A stretch of DNA of 64,000 nt from the NCBI GenBank assembly GCA_910574475.1, contig CAJTAT010000001.1, forward strand, positions 372,001 to 436,000, read 5' to 3'. Below are positions 1-9,546 of the stretch, piece after piece (the stretch's first letter is position 1; every line of letters begins with the position of its first letter). The position numbers and the translations under genes are program-made. Origin of the DNA: Clostridia bacterium (lineage in GTDB: Bacteria; Bacillota; Clostridia; Lachnospirales; Lachnospiraceae). The notes beneath the pieces were generated by a model that was not told the DNA's origin, ran no database searches, and was given only the letters and a program-made list of their open reading frames with translations.

Positions 1-10
1 TACTTAATAG

Positions 11-997
11 TCAAATTAATTTCCTATACTCATCCCATACACCTTTGTCTAAAGGCATCTGGGTAATATCAGGATCAGCATTACAATTGCCTTCAATAAT
101 GGAAGGGCCTGTCGGTGTCAGAGCAACATCCCATCCAACATAGCGAACTTCCGGGACGACACTTGCTGCCTCCAAACACATATCAATAGCCTGATCCCAC
201 ATTGGAATCTGAAAACCCTTGATTAAAAGCTTAGAATCAGGATGTTCCTTATAATGCTTTAGCTCATTATCCACAGCATCAGATTCTACAATCCCTGTCT
301 CTATATCCACCTTTGCCGCTAATCCACGATGATGAAAATTATCTGCCAGCTCCCCTTTACGCCCACTTCTAAATACTGCTGCCATTATTCTAGTTTTTCC
401 AGTATTATCAATCAAAGTAACGATTCGAATAGTGTTTATCGTTGATTGATTGTAATTCTTCATTTCCATTATTTGTGAAATCTGTTCTTCAAGAATCATC
501 TTTTCTTTTTTTAATTCATTAAAAATCTCCAGACTATCATTCTTTTTTGAAACATCTAATATTCCTATACCTATTCCAAATGAGCCATCTGCTGGTTTGT
601 AAAAAGCATTTGGGTACCGTTCAATGAATTCTCTGTACTCCTTAAATGAGCATGTTGCTGTATCTATCCATTCACGTCCTAAATATTTGTCAAACATCTT
701 GTTAAAAGCAGCTTTATCATCAAACAATCTTGATTTCTTTTCATCATTACACCTTTTTCGGAATATATTTCTCTGTCTATCAAGTATAAATTGTCTGCGA
801 ATGGAATATGCTTTCTTGAATAAGCCATATTTAAAGTACTCATCAATATGATTTCCTACTATTATCATTGAAATAAATAAATCTATATCAATATGGATTT
901 TCTTTATTAACGGAATATCATCCCCGAAGCTTACCTTTCTCCAATACTGAATTTTTTTGATACGGCTCCCGACAAATTCTGGTGTTATGGCTCTCAC
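11..997 (-). CDS. Sugar-transfer-associated ATP-grasp enzyme
   Basis: Predicted cytoplasmic ATP-grasp ligase of the kind found beside sugar transferases in capsule loci. The GTG start lies two bases after the stop of the sugar transferase gene, and its GAGGGGG ribosome site is inside that gene's end, so the two are probably translationally coupled. ATP-grasp signatures are visible: KPADGSFG near residues 134-141, and an acid/Asn metal-binding stretch IIEGNCNADPD near residues 300-310. The length of 328 residues looks complete. The substrate is unknown; an ATP-dependent carboxylate-amine ligation linked to glycan synthesis is inferred from the family and context only. Confidence 0.8.
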   Translation of the reverse strand: MRAITPEFVGSRIKKIQYWRKVSFGDDIPLIKKIHIDIDLFISMIIVGNHIDEYFKYGLFKKAYSIRRQFILDRQRNIFRKRCNDEKKSRLFDDKAAFNKMFDKYLGREWIDTATCSFKEYREFIERYPNAFYKPADGSFGIGIGILDVSKKNDSLEIFNELKKEKMILEEQISQIMEMKNYNQSTINTIRIVTLIDNTGKTRIMAAVFRSGRKGELADNFHHRGLAAKVDIETGIVESDAVDNELKHYKEHPDSKLLIKGFQIPMWDQAIDMCLEAASVVPEVRYVGWDVALTPTGPSIIEGNCNADPDITQMPLDKGVWDEYRKLI

Positions 998-999
998 AT

Positions 1000-1866
1000 C
1001 TATGCCCCCTCTGCTAGTATCAGTTGTTTTTCATTTTCCTGCATACATACCGCATCCTCAACATATTTGATTGGAACACTTTGTGAATTAATAGTCCTTC
1101 CATCCTTACTATATCCCATAAATCCTCCCCGCATGGAAGCCCCTCTCATAGAATTATTTTTTTTATCAAACACCATTTTTACAAGCCGAAAAAACATTTT
1201 TACATCAAGAAAAAAACTCAGATTCTCAACATAATAAATATCGTTTTCAAATTGTTCATACCATGTAATTTTATGATCAATATCATATAATAATGGACAT
1301 TCAAGTCCAGGTCTTACCGCCATTCTCATCTTATGCCGTTCACTGTAGCGCTCATTATATACGATCTCCAGAGGTCTTGGGCCAATTAGGGACATGTCTC
1401 CTTTTAAGATACTCCAAAAATTTAATAATTCATCCAAAGAAGTCCTTCTTACAAAATAGCCAAATTTTGTGACCCGCTGCTCAGCAGGCAATAATTCTCC
1501 ATTTTTTCCCCGCTCATTTGTCATATTCCTAAATTTAACGAGCGTAAATTCTTTTCCATTTTTCCCCAACCGTTGCTGTTTAAAAATAATTGGGCATCCA
1601 ACATCAAAAAAAGTGATAATGGCAATTAAAAGATTGCAAGGAAGTGTAATAATCAAAGCTAACAATGAAATTACAATATCTAAAAAACGCTTGCCATATC
1701 TTGAATAAAAAGAAATTTTAGGATGTACTTCTTTACTATGTGCATTTACATAATCCAATGTACTACATTTTATTAATCTGGCGACCCTTCTATAAAATTC
1801 AACACGAGAATTTTGATTTTCCACTTCATTGAGGTTTATATAATTGTCAAAATAATTAGTGTTCAT
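1000..1866 (-). CDS. Undecaprenyl-phosphate sugar-1-phosphate transferase (bacterial sugar transferase family)
   Basis: Initiating glycosyltransferase that would load the first sugar phosphate onto undecaprenyl phosphate at the inner face of the membrane. Family hallmarks are present: the KRFLDI entry to a hydrophobic segment, then QQRLGKNGKEF, KFRNM, RRTSLDELLNF, LKGDMSLIGPRP and RPGLECPL. The start at 1866 is chosen because GGAG sits seven bases before it; an upstream in-frame ATG at 1884 has no comparable site. The protein is 288 residues. It has a C-terminal tail of about 60 residues beyond the catalytic core that I do not recognise. It is the only glycosyltransferase-type gene in the window, so the rest of the pathway must lie elsewhere. 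Confidence 0.9.
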   Translation of the reverse strand: MNTNYFDNYINLNEVENQNSRVEFYRRVARLIKCSTLDYVNAHSKEVHPKISFYSRYGKRFLDIVISLLALIITLPCNLLIAIITFFDVGCPIIFKQQRLGKNGKEFTLVKFRNMTNERGKNGELLPAEQRVTKFGYFVRRTSLDELLNFWSILKGDMSLIGPRPLEIVYNERYSERHKMRMAVRPGLECPLLYDIDHKITWYEQFENDIYYVENLSFFLDVKMFFRLVKMVFDKKNNSMRGASMRGGFMGYSKDGRTINSQSVPIKYVEDAVCMQENEKQLILAEGA

Positions 1867-1933
1867 AAAAATTCTCCATTTCATTAAACCAATTATAGAA
1901 GCTACGGCAAGCGTCCATTTTTACGTCTTTACA

Positions 1934-2974
1934 TTATATTTTGTCAAAAATATTGGAATCCTTAATTGCCCAGTCTTTTCCCAAATTACTTTCCTTCACT
2001 CTTTTATAAAAAGAATATGCTACAGCAATATCAACAAACCCAAGCCCAATTGAATTAAAATAATTAAACTCCTCATTATTTTCCCTTCCTGGCTTACTTC
2101 CATCAATGATATCTCCAATATTTGCATAAATATCTTCATCCTTTATCATTCCTTGGTGGTACAAACGGCTAATGGTAGGTGTTCTATGTTTAACGGCCTC
2201 CCAATAATCACACACAATTTTGTCTGCTTTCAATGGAACTTCATATTCATCTTCCCAACCGCCTACATGACAATAAAATGCACCTTTTTTAATCGCTTCA
2301 GCTTTAAGGAGTGGTTCCTGACAACTAACAGCAGTTATTATAATGTCTGCATTTCTAGAGGCTTTTCTATAATCAGAACCACATGTGATAAATTGAACAT
2401 TTGGATATCTTTTACTTAATTCTTCTACAAATGAATTCTCACTATTATGAGTCCTAGAAGCAACATAGCATGTATTTATTTTGGGGAAAAGTTCCTTAAT
2501 AGCAATAAAGTGCATCTTTGCCTGCTCTCCAGCTCCAATTGTCCCATAAATTTTACTGTCTTTTGCAGCTAAATATTTCGCTCCAATCGCTCCCATACAA
2601 GCTGTCCGAAGTGTTGTGATTAAAGTACCATCAAGAATAGCAAATGGATATCCCTTCTCAAGTTCAGAAAGTACAATGACTCCTGTTACATTAGGGCAAT
2701 CATTGTTTTTTGGGTTTTGTGGAAATACAGAAACCCATTTGACACCGCATATTCCTGATTCGCCCAATGTTTTAATTGTTGCCGGCATTACATTAATCCG
2801 ATTCTGAATCCCTTCATCAAAAATTTGAGAGATTTTATCTGGAAGGAAAACTTCTCCTGCTTTAAATTGTAAAAGGGCATTTTCTATCACAGAAATTATA
2901 TTCTTAATATCAATACATCTTGCGGTAATCATATCTTCCATTGAAATAAGCGTTACTGTGATATTATGATTCAT
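1934..2974 (-). CDS. Ornithine cyclodeaminase / mu-crystallin family enzyme
   Basis: NAD(P)-dependent enzyme of the ornithine cyclodeaminase superfamily, 346 residues. The family includes true cyclodeaminases, alanine dehydrogenases, and SbnB-like enzymes that make amino-acid building blocks. A central Rossmann motif GTIGAGEQAK is visible, preceded by the conserved TLRTACMGAIGAKYL segment that holds the substrate-binding Arg. A cluster with ATP-grasp ligases, an aminotransferase and a sugar transferase suggests it makes an amino- or imino-acid precursor that is attached to a glycan. That role is inference; the exact substrate cannot be read from sequence. Confidence 0.85.
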   Translation of the reverse strand: MNHNITVTLISMEDMITARCIDIKNIISVIENALLQFKAGEVFLPDKISQIFDEGIQNRINVMPATIKTLGESGICGVKWVSVFPQNPKNNDCPNVTGVIVLSELEKGYPFAILDGTLITTLRTACMGAIGAKYLAAKDSKIYGTIGAGEQAKMHFIAIKELFPKINTCYVASRTHNSENSFVEELSKRYPNVQFITCGSDYRKASRNADIIITAVSCQEPLLKAEAIKKGAFYCHVGGWEDEYEVPLKADKIVCDYWEAVKHRTPTISRLYHQGMIKDEDIYANIGDIIDGSKPGRENNEEFNYFNSIGLGFVDIAVAYSFYKRVKESNLGKDWAIKDSNIFDKI

Positions 2975-3026
2975 TTTTCATCTCCATATATAGTATTCTC
3001 TCTAGCTATTATTTACCTTCAGCTTT

Positions 3027-4289
3027 TCATACATAAAGATTAAATAAAATATCTCTACCTTTTTCATCATATATATGTATGTTATTCATAATCCATTTTG
3101 CAAATCTATCCGCTTCGCTACGATTGTCAGCTATAAAATGAATATAAGAAAACACTTGTTTAGCTGAACCCCAGTCATCTATGTTATCTCCAACATAATG
3201 TACTGGTACGATTTTAACCACATCTTCACATTCCTTTAATTTATCCAGACCCTCAACTTTTGTAATAGTCCCGGACATTACATGTATTGGGAAAATACAG
3301 TAAGTTTTATCAAAAAACACATTCCTTTTGATTGGAGTTTTCAACTCATTCTTTCCAAAAAGGGCATATTCAACAAGCATATCTAACTGATTAAAACCGT
3401 ATAGATGTTTAATCGGCAAATAAGTTAAGGACCCTCCAAAACGAACCCCCATTTCATTGAAAGTAAATTTTTTATCACTATTAAAGGCTTCGATCCAAAA
3501 AACTCCACACGTAAATCCCAATCCACTCAACATCTTTTTCGCTTTATTATCCAAATCGCGAAGATAAAGCTCTTCTTCCTGAGATAAATAGTACTGAAAT
3601 GCCATAATAGGGCTACCATCTTTTGACACTTTTCTTGAGTATTTATCTGACATCCCACAATAAAATATTTCCCCATTAATTATTGTATAATTTATAATAA
3701 CGCTTTCTTTATAGTTCATATACTTTTCTATAAGAACATCGCCTGTATCAGAAAATTTGACTGCTTTAGGAAATGCAGCCATCAAATCATTCTCATTATT
3801 ACAGATTGCAAATCCACAACTTCCACTACCGTCTACAGGCTTTATAATAACAGGATAGTCTATGGCTGTTTTTCTAACTTCATCTATCGAGTGAATATCA
3901 TATTCTTCTGTAACAGGGATGCCGTTTTTTCTACATAATCTTTTAAAATATGCCTTATTCTGAAGAAGATGCCATTGCTGAGAATTACAATAGCATGGAA
4001 GCTTTGTCTTTTCACACAAAACTATCATCTTTTTAATATTAAATTCATTGACACCTGCAAGTACGCCATTAATATGATTCTCTATAATCTTATCAGCCAG
4101 TGTCTCTATATCTGCTGTGCTAATGTCCCACACTTCATCAGCAATCATCTTTGCAGGCGATTGCTCTATAGGTAAGTAATCTGTTACAATGACATATACC
4201 CCCATAGCTTTTGCACATTCAACAATTTCTCTGGCTCCTATGGGCCTACCGCCAAGAAGAAGTAACTTCTTTCCCATAAACTTAGGCAT
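3027..4289 (-). CDS. ATP-grasp ligase (carbamoyl-phosphate-synthase-like fold), copy 1
   Basis: Cytoplasmic ATP-grasp enzyme of 420 residues with an N-terminal pre-ATP-grasp Rossmann segment (KKLLLLGGRPIGAREI), the nucleotide loop VIIKPVDGSGSCGF, and the late metal site TFNEMGVRFGGS. It resembles the adjacent upstream gene (4328-5542) in layout, so the pair probably arose by duplication. Start choice: ATG 4289 follows AAAGGAG at good spacing and aligns with the neighbour's start. An earlier ATG at 4328 overlaps the neighbour's stop as TAATG and could allow coupled initiation. It probably ligates an amino acid or a carboxylate in modification of the polysaccharide; this is inference. Confidence 0.8.
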   Translation of the reverse strand: MPKFMGKKLLLLGGRPIGAREIVECAKAMGVYVIVTDYLPIEQSPAKMIADEVWDISTADIETLADKIIENHINGVLAGVNEFNIKKMIVLCEKTKLPCYCNSQQWHLLQNKAYFKRLCRKNGIPVTEEYDIHSIDEVRKTAIDYPVIIKPVDGSGSCGFAICNNENDLMAAFPKAVKFSDTGDVLIEKYMNYKESVIINYTIINGEIFYCGMSDKYSRKVSKDGSPIMAFQYYLSQEEELYLRDLDNKAKKMLSGLGFTCGVFWIEAFNSDKKFTFNEMGVRFGGSLTYLPIKHLYGFNQLDMLVEYALFGKNELKTPIKRNVFFDKTYCIFPIHVMSGTITKVEGLDKLKECEDVVKIVPVHYVGDNIDDWGSAKQVFSYIHFIADNRSEADRFAKWIMNNIHIYDEKGRDILFNLYV

Positions 4290-4327
4290 ATTTCTCCTTT
4301 CCCAATTGAATGTCTTAATTAATTCCA

Positions 4328-5542
4328 TTACAACACAGACTCTTCGCTAACCTCTACTTTTATCCACTTTTCAAGGCAATCTATTACCTCTAACATTTCT
4401 TCTTTATTTTCAAATCTCATAATAGCTGTTCCTAAAGCTTCATTTGCTCCAGAAAAGCTATTTACTTTATCGCCTGCCTCTACCCATAAATCCATTTCAA
4501 CAATATTCTTTCTAATCTCATTTGAAATCTGTAGCTTTTTAAATCTCCCAGGCTTATTTGTATGTAAAATTATTTCTGTCCAAAATCCATTATCTATCTT
4601 TGATTCAATCCCAGTTATGGGTTTACCAATTGCCGCAAGTATAGCCGCCTTTATTAAATCAACGCCCTCTATATATCTCAACATCTCAGCCAATCGATTT
4701 CCACCGCCACGGGGTGAACATTCCATAATATAGGCTTTTCCATCTACACATTCTCTTGTTTCAATATTATAGAGTGACGATTTCATATGTAAAAGTTTAA
4801 GTAATCTCTGAATTTCTTCTTGTAATTCTTTTTGATGTGTATACGAAATTGTTGTCGGCCAGCAATACGCAGCTGGGACATATTCACTTATTCCATTTTT
4901 ATCAAATTTCTGTGCATTAAAAGAAAGAAATCTTATATCACCATCAACTGAAAAACCTTCTGAATCAGACGATGCGCCTACCTTTACAAGAAAATCCTCA
5001 ATAATAAATTCTTTTTTTAATGAATACTTCAGCGCATACATAATTGCCTTTTCTAGTTTATTTGGTTCATCAACACGCATTACCCCTTTACTTCCAGACG
5101 AATCTGTAGGTTTCACTATAACTGGCCAATGAAACAATGGAATATCCTTTTCTACCTCTTTTATACTTGTATATTTTTTCGCAAAAGGAACATTAAATCC
5201 GTGATCCTTTAAAAATTCCCGAAATCTTCCTTTATTTTGGAGTATTAGAACAGATTCATAAGGGCCACAAGAAGGAAGTCCTAGTTTTTCTGCAACATAA
5301 GCTGCAACTGTAACACCTGGATCACAGGCAAATGACATAATTCCATCAACCATTAATTTTTGAGCTACTTCCAACACAGCCTCTTTATCAATAATACTAA
5401 CATTACAATATTCGTCAGAATATTTATGAGCTATATTATCTGGCAGATAGTCACATGTAATTACATATAATCCAAGATTATGGGCAGTTTCTATAACAGG
5501 CAATAAATATCTCGAGCCTCCCAATAATAATAGCTTTTTCAC
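4328..5542 (-). CDS. ATP-grasp ligase (carbamoyl-phosphate-synthase-like fold), copy 2
   Basis: ATP-grasp enzyme of 404 residues. It begins with KKLLLLGGSRYLLP, a pre-ATP-grasp beta-alpha unit, followed by PVIVKPTDSSGSKGVM as the ATP loop and IMECSPRGGGNRL as the metal and phosphate-binding end. Enzymes of this shape join amino acids or make L-amino-acid ligase products. Its stop codon overlaps the possible TAATG start of the next ATP-grasp gene. Two such ligases in tandem, next to an ornithine-cyclodeaminase-like enzyme, point to a short pathway that makes or attaches an amino-acid-derived decoration. The product is not known. Confidence 0.82.
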   Translation of the reverse strand: MKKLLLLGGSRYLLPVIETAHNLGLYVITCDYLPDNIAHKYSDEYCNVSIIDKEAVLEVAQKLMVDGIMSFACDPGVTVAAYVAEKLGLPSCGPYESVLILQNKGRFREFLKDHGFNVPFAKKYTSIKEVEKDIPLFHWPVIVKPTDSSGSKGVMRVDEPNKLEKAIMYALKYSLKKEFIIEDFLVKVGASSDSEGFSVDGDIRFLSFNAQKFDKNGISEYVPAAYCWPTTISYTHQKELQEEIQRLLKLLHMKSSLYNIETRECVDGKAYIMECSPRGGGNRLAEMLRYIEGVDLIKAAILAAIGKPITGIESKIDNGFWTEIILHTNKPGRFKKLQISNEIRKNIVEMDLWVEAGDKVNSFSGANEALGTAIMRFENKEEMLEVIDCLEKWIKVEVSEESVL

Positions 5543-5573
5543 ATTATATTTCCCCCTACTATTGATATTAAAT

Positions 5574-6716
5574 TCACTTTACCCTACCCAAAACTTTTCT
5601 ATCTAACCTATTCATCAATCTATTTACAAGCCATGCAAACACAATACATACAAAAAAAGTAAAAACAAATCTTGTCCCTGCATGATAAATGATCCACGAT
5701 TGCAACTCCTTGCTAACCATACCTACAATAATTGGGATACCTTCGTATACAAATGCATGTGTCATATAAAGTTCAAAGGAAATCAACCCCAAAAACATCC
5801 ATACTGGTTTAGTCAATATTTTACTAACGATACCTCTTCCCTTTCGGAACACTATCAATACCATCCCCATAGGGATAATTTGTAACCACGCCTGCCATAC
5901 ATTCCATTGAAATAAATCTTTTAAAATAAAATTAAATAAAAAAATAAAAATCGCTATTATTTCTAATACAGTCCAGCTCATCCCCAGCTTCTGCTGAACA
6001 AAAATCATTTGTTCCTGTATCTTTTCTTCCTGCTCACATAATAAAACTCCAGCAAGCCCCTCCCCAAAAATCCTAAAATACGGATTTATATAACATAAAT
6101 ACAGCGATTTGCTTCCCCTTATGCTCAAAACAATACATATGAGCAACTGCAAAATATAAGCTATTATTATAGATCGTTTCAGAATTCTTAACCATTTTGC
6201 ATGAGTATCTTTATGACTATTTTTGATACCTTTTATAAACCAATAAGCAACAATATAGAATACAAACAAAACTGAAATATACCACGATGGCCCATGGAAA
6301 GAATAAAATGTACTGCGTAAAGGTATAAACGCTTTAAAGAGAAAAATATTCGCAACTATATTTAAATACCATTGGAAAGAACCACGTGTTACTCCCTCTG
6401 TTATAACATCATTGGCAAGTAAAACATCTATAATTAACGCCAATAGAAATACGATAAAAGTTAATGGATAAATTCTTTTTAACTTACTCTTCAAGTAATC
6501 ACCAAAAGTCTGATTTTTCCATGTATAATAAAGAAAATAACCAGAAGTCAAAAAGAAAAAAGAACAACTGACGCCTCCATTATGCATAAAAAAATTCCAG
6601 CATCCTCGCCAAAACGGATTCACTGCACTTTCAAGGTAAGCCATATGAGAAAACAAAATCATAATAGCAGCTATGCCTCTCCATGAATTATAAATACTTA
6701 TCTGTTCCCTTTTCAT
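5574..6716 (-). CDS. Membrane acyltransferase, family 3 (OafA/YrhL type)
   Basis: Integral membrane O-acyltransferase of 380 residues with about ten hydrophobic segments. The N-terminal SWRGIAAIMILFSH stretch carries the conserved Arg and the His thought to act in catalysis. Members move acetyl or other acyl groups across the membrane onto surface sugars. In this locus it most likely acetylates the exported polysaccharide or its lipid-linked repeat unit. Spacing to both neighbours is about 30 bases, consistent with one transcript. Confidence 0.88.
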   Translation of the reverse strand: MKREQISIYNSWRGIAAIMILFSHMAYLESAVNPFWRGCWNFFMHNGGVSCSFFFLTSGYFLYYTWKNQTFGDYLKSKLKRIYPLTFIVFLLALIIDVLLANDVITEGVTRGSFQWYLNIVANIFLFKAFIPLRSTFYSFHGPSWYISVLFVFYIVAYWFIKGIKNSHKDTHAKWLRILKRSIIIAYILQLLICIVLSIRGSKSLYLCYINPYFRIFGEGLAGVLLCEQEEKIQEQMIFVQQKLGMSWTVLEIIAIFIFLFNFILKDLFQWNVWQAWLQIIPMGMVLIVFRKGRGIVSKILTKPVWMFLGLISFELYMTHAFVYEGIPIIVGMVSKELQSWIIYHAGTRFVFTFFVCIVFAWLVNRLMNRLDRKVLGRVK

Positions 6717-6748
6717 TGTTTTTCATTCCTTTTGGCGACAATCCATTC

Positions 6749-7861
6749 TTATTTCAAAATAATATCACAAATTCTGTCCACATCATCTACCGTTAAATCC
6801 GCATACATGGGCAATGTTAATATACAGTCAGCTGCATGCGCCGCGACTGGTACCTCCACCTTTCCATAAAGATCTATATAGCAGGCTGCCCGATTCACAA
6901 GGGGATAAAAATACTTCCTGGCGTAAATATTATGTTTTGCAAGTTCTGCTTGTACCTGATTTCTATCCCATCGATATCCATCAAAAATTACTGGAAAATA
7001 AGCGCCATTCCATTCCACGTTTTTAGCTGGCTTTAAGATTCGGATTCCCTTTATGCCATCCAATCTTTCTTTATATCTTTCAACTGCAATTTTCCGTTTT
7101 GCAATCTCTGTATCTATATGTTCCAGATTTACAATTCCCATAACTGCTTCAAATTCATTCATACGAGCATTTGTACCAATAAAATCTATACATTCCTCGT
7201 TTGTAAACCCAAAATTTACTATTTTCCTCATAGGAGATAATCTTTCATTATCTTTATCTTTATATGTAACAATACCGCCTTCAATGGTATGGAATACTTT
7301 TGTAGCATGTGTGCTAAACATTGCTAAATCTCCAAAATTTCCAATCCCAACACCTTTATACTTCACTCCAAAAGCATGCGCAGCATCATAAATTACATAA
7401 AGATTATATTTCTGTGCAATCCTTTCAATATTTTCCACATTACATGGAAATCCGTATACATGCGTTGCTACTATTGCAACTGTCTTATCTGTAATCGCCT
7501 TTTCTATTAATTCTGAATTAATAGTATAATTTTCTTCCTCCACATCCACAAAAACAGGGGTAAGCCCATTCCTTACAATTGCATGTGTAGTAGAGACATG
7601 TGTATAGGGAGTTGTAATAACCTCTCCTTTTAAAAACAGGCTATTTATGGCGATTTCGAGGGCAACATGACCATTTGCGAAACAATATACATGCTCTACT
7701 TCAAGATAGCTTTCTAGCATACTTTCAAATTTTTTAGAAGCGGCTCCCCGATTAGAAAGCCATCTACTATTCCATACTGGTTTTAGTTCTTCAATAAATT
7801 CTTTAAGCTCTGGCATAGATGAACGTGTTACATTGATTCTTCCAGTATCTTTGACATTCAT
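6749..7861 (-). CDS. DegT/DnrJ/EryC1/StrS aminotransferase (nucleotide-sugar aminotransferase)
   Basis: PLP-dependent aminotransferase that would convert a 4-keto or 3-keto nucleotide sugar into an amino sugar. The PLP lysine is in the STHATKVFHTIEGG motif near residue 190, after IYDAAHAFGV, which supplies the conserved Asp and His. The length of 370 residues from the ATG at 7861 fits the family; GAGGAG precedes that ATG, while the longer frame to 7930 has no ribosome site. An amino sugar made here would give the adjacent ATP-grasp enzymes an amine to acylate, which is a reasonable but unproven link. Confidence 0.9.
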   Translation of the reverse strand: MNVKDTGRINVTRSSMPELKEFIEELKPVWNSRWLSNRGAASKKFESMLESYLEVEHVYCFANGHVALEIAINSLFLKGEVITTPYTHVSTTHAIVRNGLTPVFVDVEEENYTINSELIEKAITDKTVAIVATHVYGFPCNVENIERIAQKYNLYVIYDAAHAFGVKYKGVGIGNFGDLAMFSTHATKVFHTIEGGIVTYKDKDNERLSPMRKIVNFGFTNEECIDFIGTNARMNEFEAVMGIVNLEHIDTEIAKRKIAVERYKERLDGIKGIRILKPAKNVEWNGAYFPVIFDGYRWDRNQVQAELAKHNIYARKYFYPLVNRAACYIDLYGKVEVPVAAHAADCILTLPMYADLTVDDVDRICDIILK

Positions 7862-7942
7862 AATTTTCTCCTCATGTAAGTCTCCCGGATATTTCAATAC
7901 AAAACTATATATGTAAAAGACAATAAACACTCTCTCATTCAG

Positions 7943-7964
7943 GACCGCGCCCCAAAGCGCGGCC
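7943..7964 (-). terminator. GC-rich hairpin after the surface-protein gene
   Basis: A six-base stem (CCGCGC/GCGCGG) with a short loop lies between the SPQTG protein gene and the aminotransferase gene. No clear T-run follows on the minus strand, so it may be a partial terminator or an mRNA stabiliser inside the operon. Confidence 0.4.
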
Positions 7965-7981
7965 CCAAACTACAGGCAAAC

Positions 7982-8695
7982 TTATGCCTTCGTTCTTCTG
8001 AACAATGCGCCTGCTGCTGCAAGCAGTCCTACTGCTGCAAGCATCCATACGCCCCAGTCAGAAGACACGCCTGTCTGTGGGGATGCTACCATTCCCGCTG
8101 GGCCTGACGCCGTGCTGCTGGATGATGGTGTGCTGCTCCCACTTCCACTGCTCAGCTCCTTGTAGGTAATGATCACTGGTGACCAACCATCTACAGATAC
8201 AAAGGTTACGTACTCTCCATCTTTGCTTCCGCGGATCCTTTCCCAGGTCCCGTCTGCTGCCAGATGCAGTGCGTACACTTCCACATTCTTATCCTTCAAT
8301 GTTGGCACACGCAGCTTTACAGTATCTCCGGCAGTTGTTACATTGAAGATCGCTGAGGATAACATCTTGAAACCACTCATGTCGTTTCTGTCGTTCTCAC
8401 TCATAGAGTCTACAATTGCACTTAAGCTGCCTTTCACTGCCTCACTAAGCTGGGTCTTTACTGCTTCCCGCTTCTCGGCTGGTACACATGCTGCTAAGGA
8501 ATCAATGGTCTCTGAACCACTGATCGCGCTGAGTGTTACGTCTCCGCTGGCACTCTCCACAACTGCTGCACCTGTGGCGTCCTTAATTGTTGCTGAAGAA
8601 CCCCCTGCCTCTGCACTTCCTGCCGCCATGACGGTTACGCCCTGAGCTGCTATCAGCGCTGCTGTAAGAAGCATGGCAAATAATTTCTTTTTCAC
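7982..8695 (-). CDS. Secreted cell-wall-anchored protein with SPQTG sorting signal
   Basis: Exported protein of 237 residues. An N-terminal signal peptide (MKKKLFAMLL..., cleavage likely after VMAA) is followed by an extracellular domain of about 150 residues with no motif I recognise, then a Ser/Gly linker. The end is a complete sorting signal: SPQTG, a hydrophobic span and the basic tail RRTKA. It lies 18 bases downstream of a class B sortase, which makes it the likely dedicated substrate. Class B sortases of Clostridioides difficile are known to use (S/P)PxTG-type motifs, which fits. Its presence within the capsule operon suggests a role in holding or organising surface glycan; that is inference. 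Confidence 0.85.
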   Translation of the reverse strand: MKKKLFAMLLTAALIAAQGVTVMAAGSAEAGGSSATIKDATGAAVVESASGDVTLSAISGSETIDSLAACVPAEKREAVKTQLSEAVKGSLSAIVDSMSENDRNDMSGFKMLSSAIFNVTTAGDTVKLRVPTLKDKNVEVYALHLAADGTWERIRGSKDGEYVTFVSVDGWSPVIITYKELSSGSGSSTPSSSSTASGPAGMVASPQTGVSSDWGVWMLAAVGLLAAAGALFRRTKA

Positions 8696-8713
8696 TGAAT
8701 TTTCCTCCTTTCT

Positions 8714-9520
8714 TCAGTTTTTTATAGATATTAGTACGGCTTGTACTAGATATCTCTGGGTTTTAATTCCTGCATTGCAGGTGGACAGGGTCAGAATCCT
8801 GTCATTATTCTCCACCTCCATGGTGGAATCTATATGGGCATTCATATCCCGTATGGCAAATATCTCATCTAAATACTGCTGGAATACCAGCGGATCCTCC
8901 AAATCATAATTCAGCAGCAAATGCCGGTTGTCGTACACATATGCCGCAAAGATATGGTATTCCAGGATCCGGTCCGGCAGGTAAATGTATACCTCACGGT
9001 TCTCATCAAAAAACGCCTTATCCTCGTAATTATGTAAGGTTCGAAACATGGAACCATTTTTCATGTTATGACCATAGATCACTGTGTTGGGGTCATCGAA
9101 CTCCTTGCTGTTATAATCCTCTGTATAGATAGAGCCTTCTATCTTTTCCTCCCCATCTATGGTATGGGACAAGTAGTATCCATTGTCCTCCTCATCCTGA
9201 AGGATGGGATAATCCACGTTGGTTCCTGGAATCCGAATCCAGGCATACACATCCTCGTTCTGCTCCTTCAGGGCGTCAAAATCAATGGGGATCTCTATCT
9301 TTTCTTCTGGTGCCTCTTCCTCTGCAAGCTCTTCTTCCGGTTCACCAGTTTCCTCCGGCTCTTCTGTCTCTTCCGGCTCTACGGTTACACTTTCTAAAAG
9401 CTCCTCATATTCTTTTCCTGCGTTTTTCTCCCTCATCAAATGCTGGATTCCAAAGCCGGCACACACGCCGGCCAGAAGAGCCAGTACCATAATGAACACA
9501 TACCTTTGTTTCTTCTTCAT
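8714..9520 (-). CDS. srtB: Class B sortase
   Basis: Membrane-anchored transpeptidase that cleaves a sorting motif and links the protein to peptidoglycan. It has an N-terminal transmembrane anchor (residues 7-28), a Glu/Pro-rich linker at about 45-75, and the catalytic domain after that. The catalytic His is in VIYGHNMKNGSMF, the Cys in LTLSTCNAG, and the Arg in QRYLVQ. The spacing and the TLSTC sequence are those of the SrtB class. It sits between an LCP ligase gene and its probable SPQTG substrate gene, all in one minus-strand unit. Confidence 0.93.
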   Translation of the reverse strand: MKKKQRYVFIMVLALLAGVCAGFGIQHLMREKNAGKEYEELLESVTVEPEETEEPEETGEPEEELAEEEAPEEKIEIPIDFDALKEQNEDVYAWIRIPGTNVDYPILQDEEDNGYYLSHTIDGEEKIEGSIYTEDYNSKEFDDPNTVIYGHNMKNGSMFRTLHNYEDKAFFDENREVYIYLPDRILEYHIFAAYVYDNRHLLLNYDLEDPLVFQQYLDEIFAIRDMNAHIDSTMEVENNDRILTLSTCNAGIKTQRYLVQAVLISIKN

Positions 9521-9546
9521 CCTTTTATTCTTCCCCTGAATATTTT

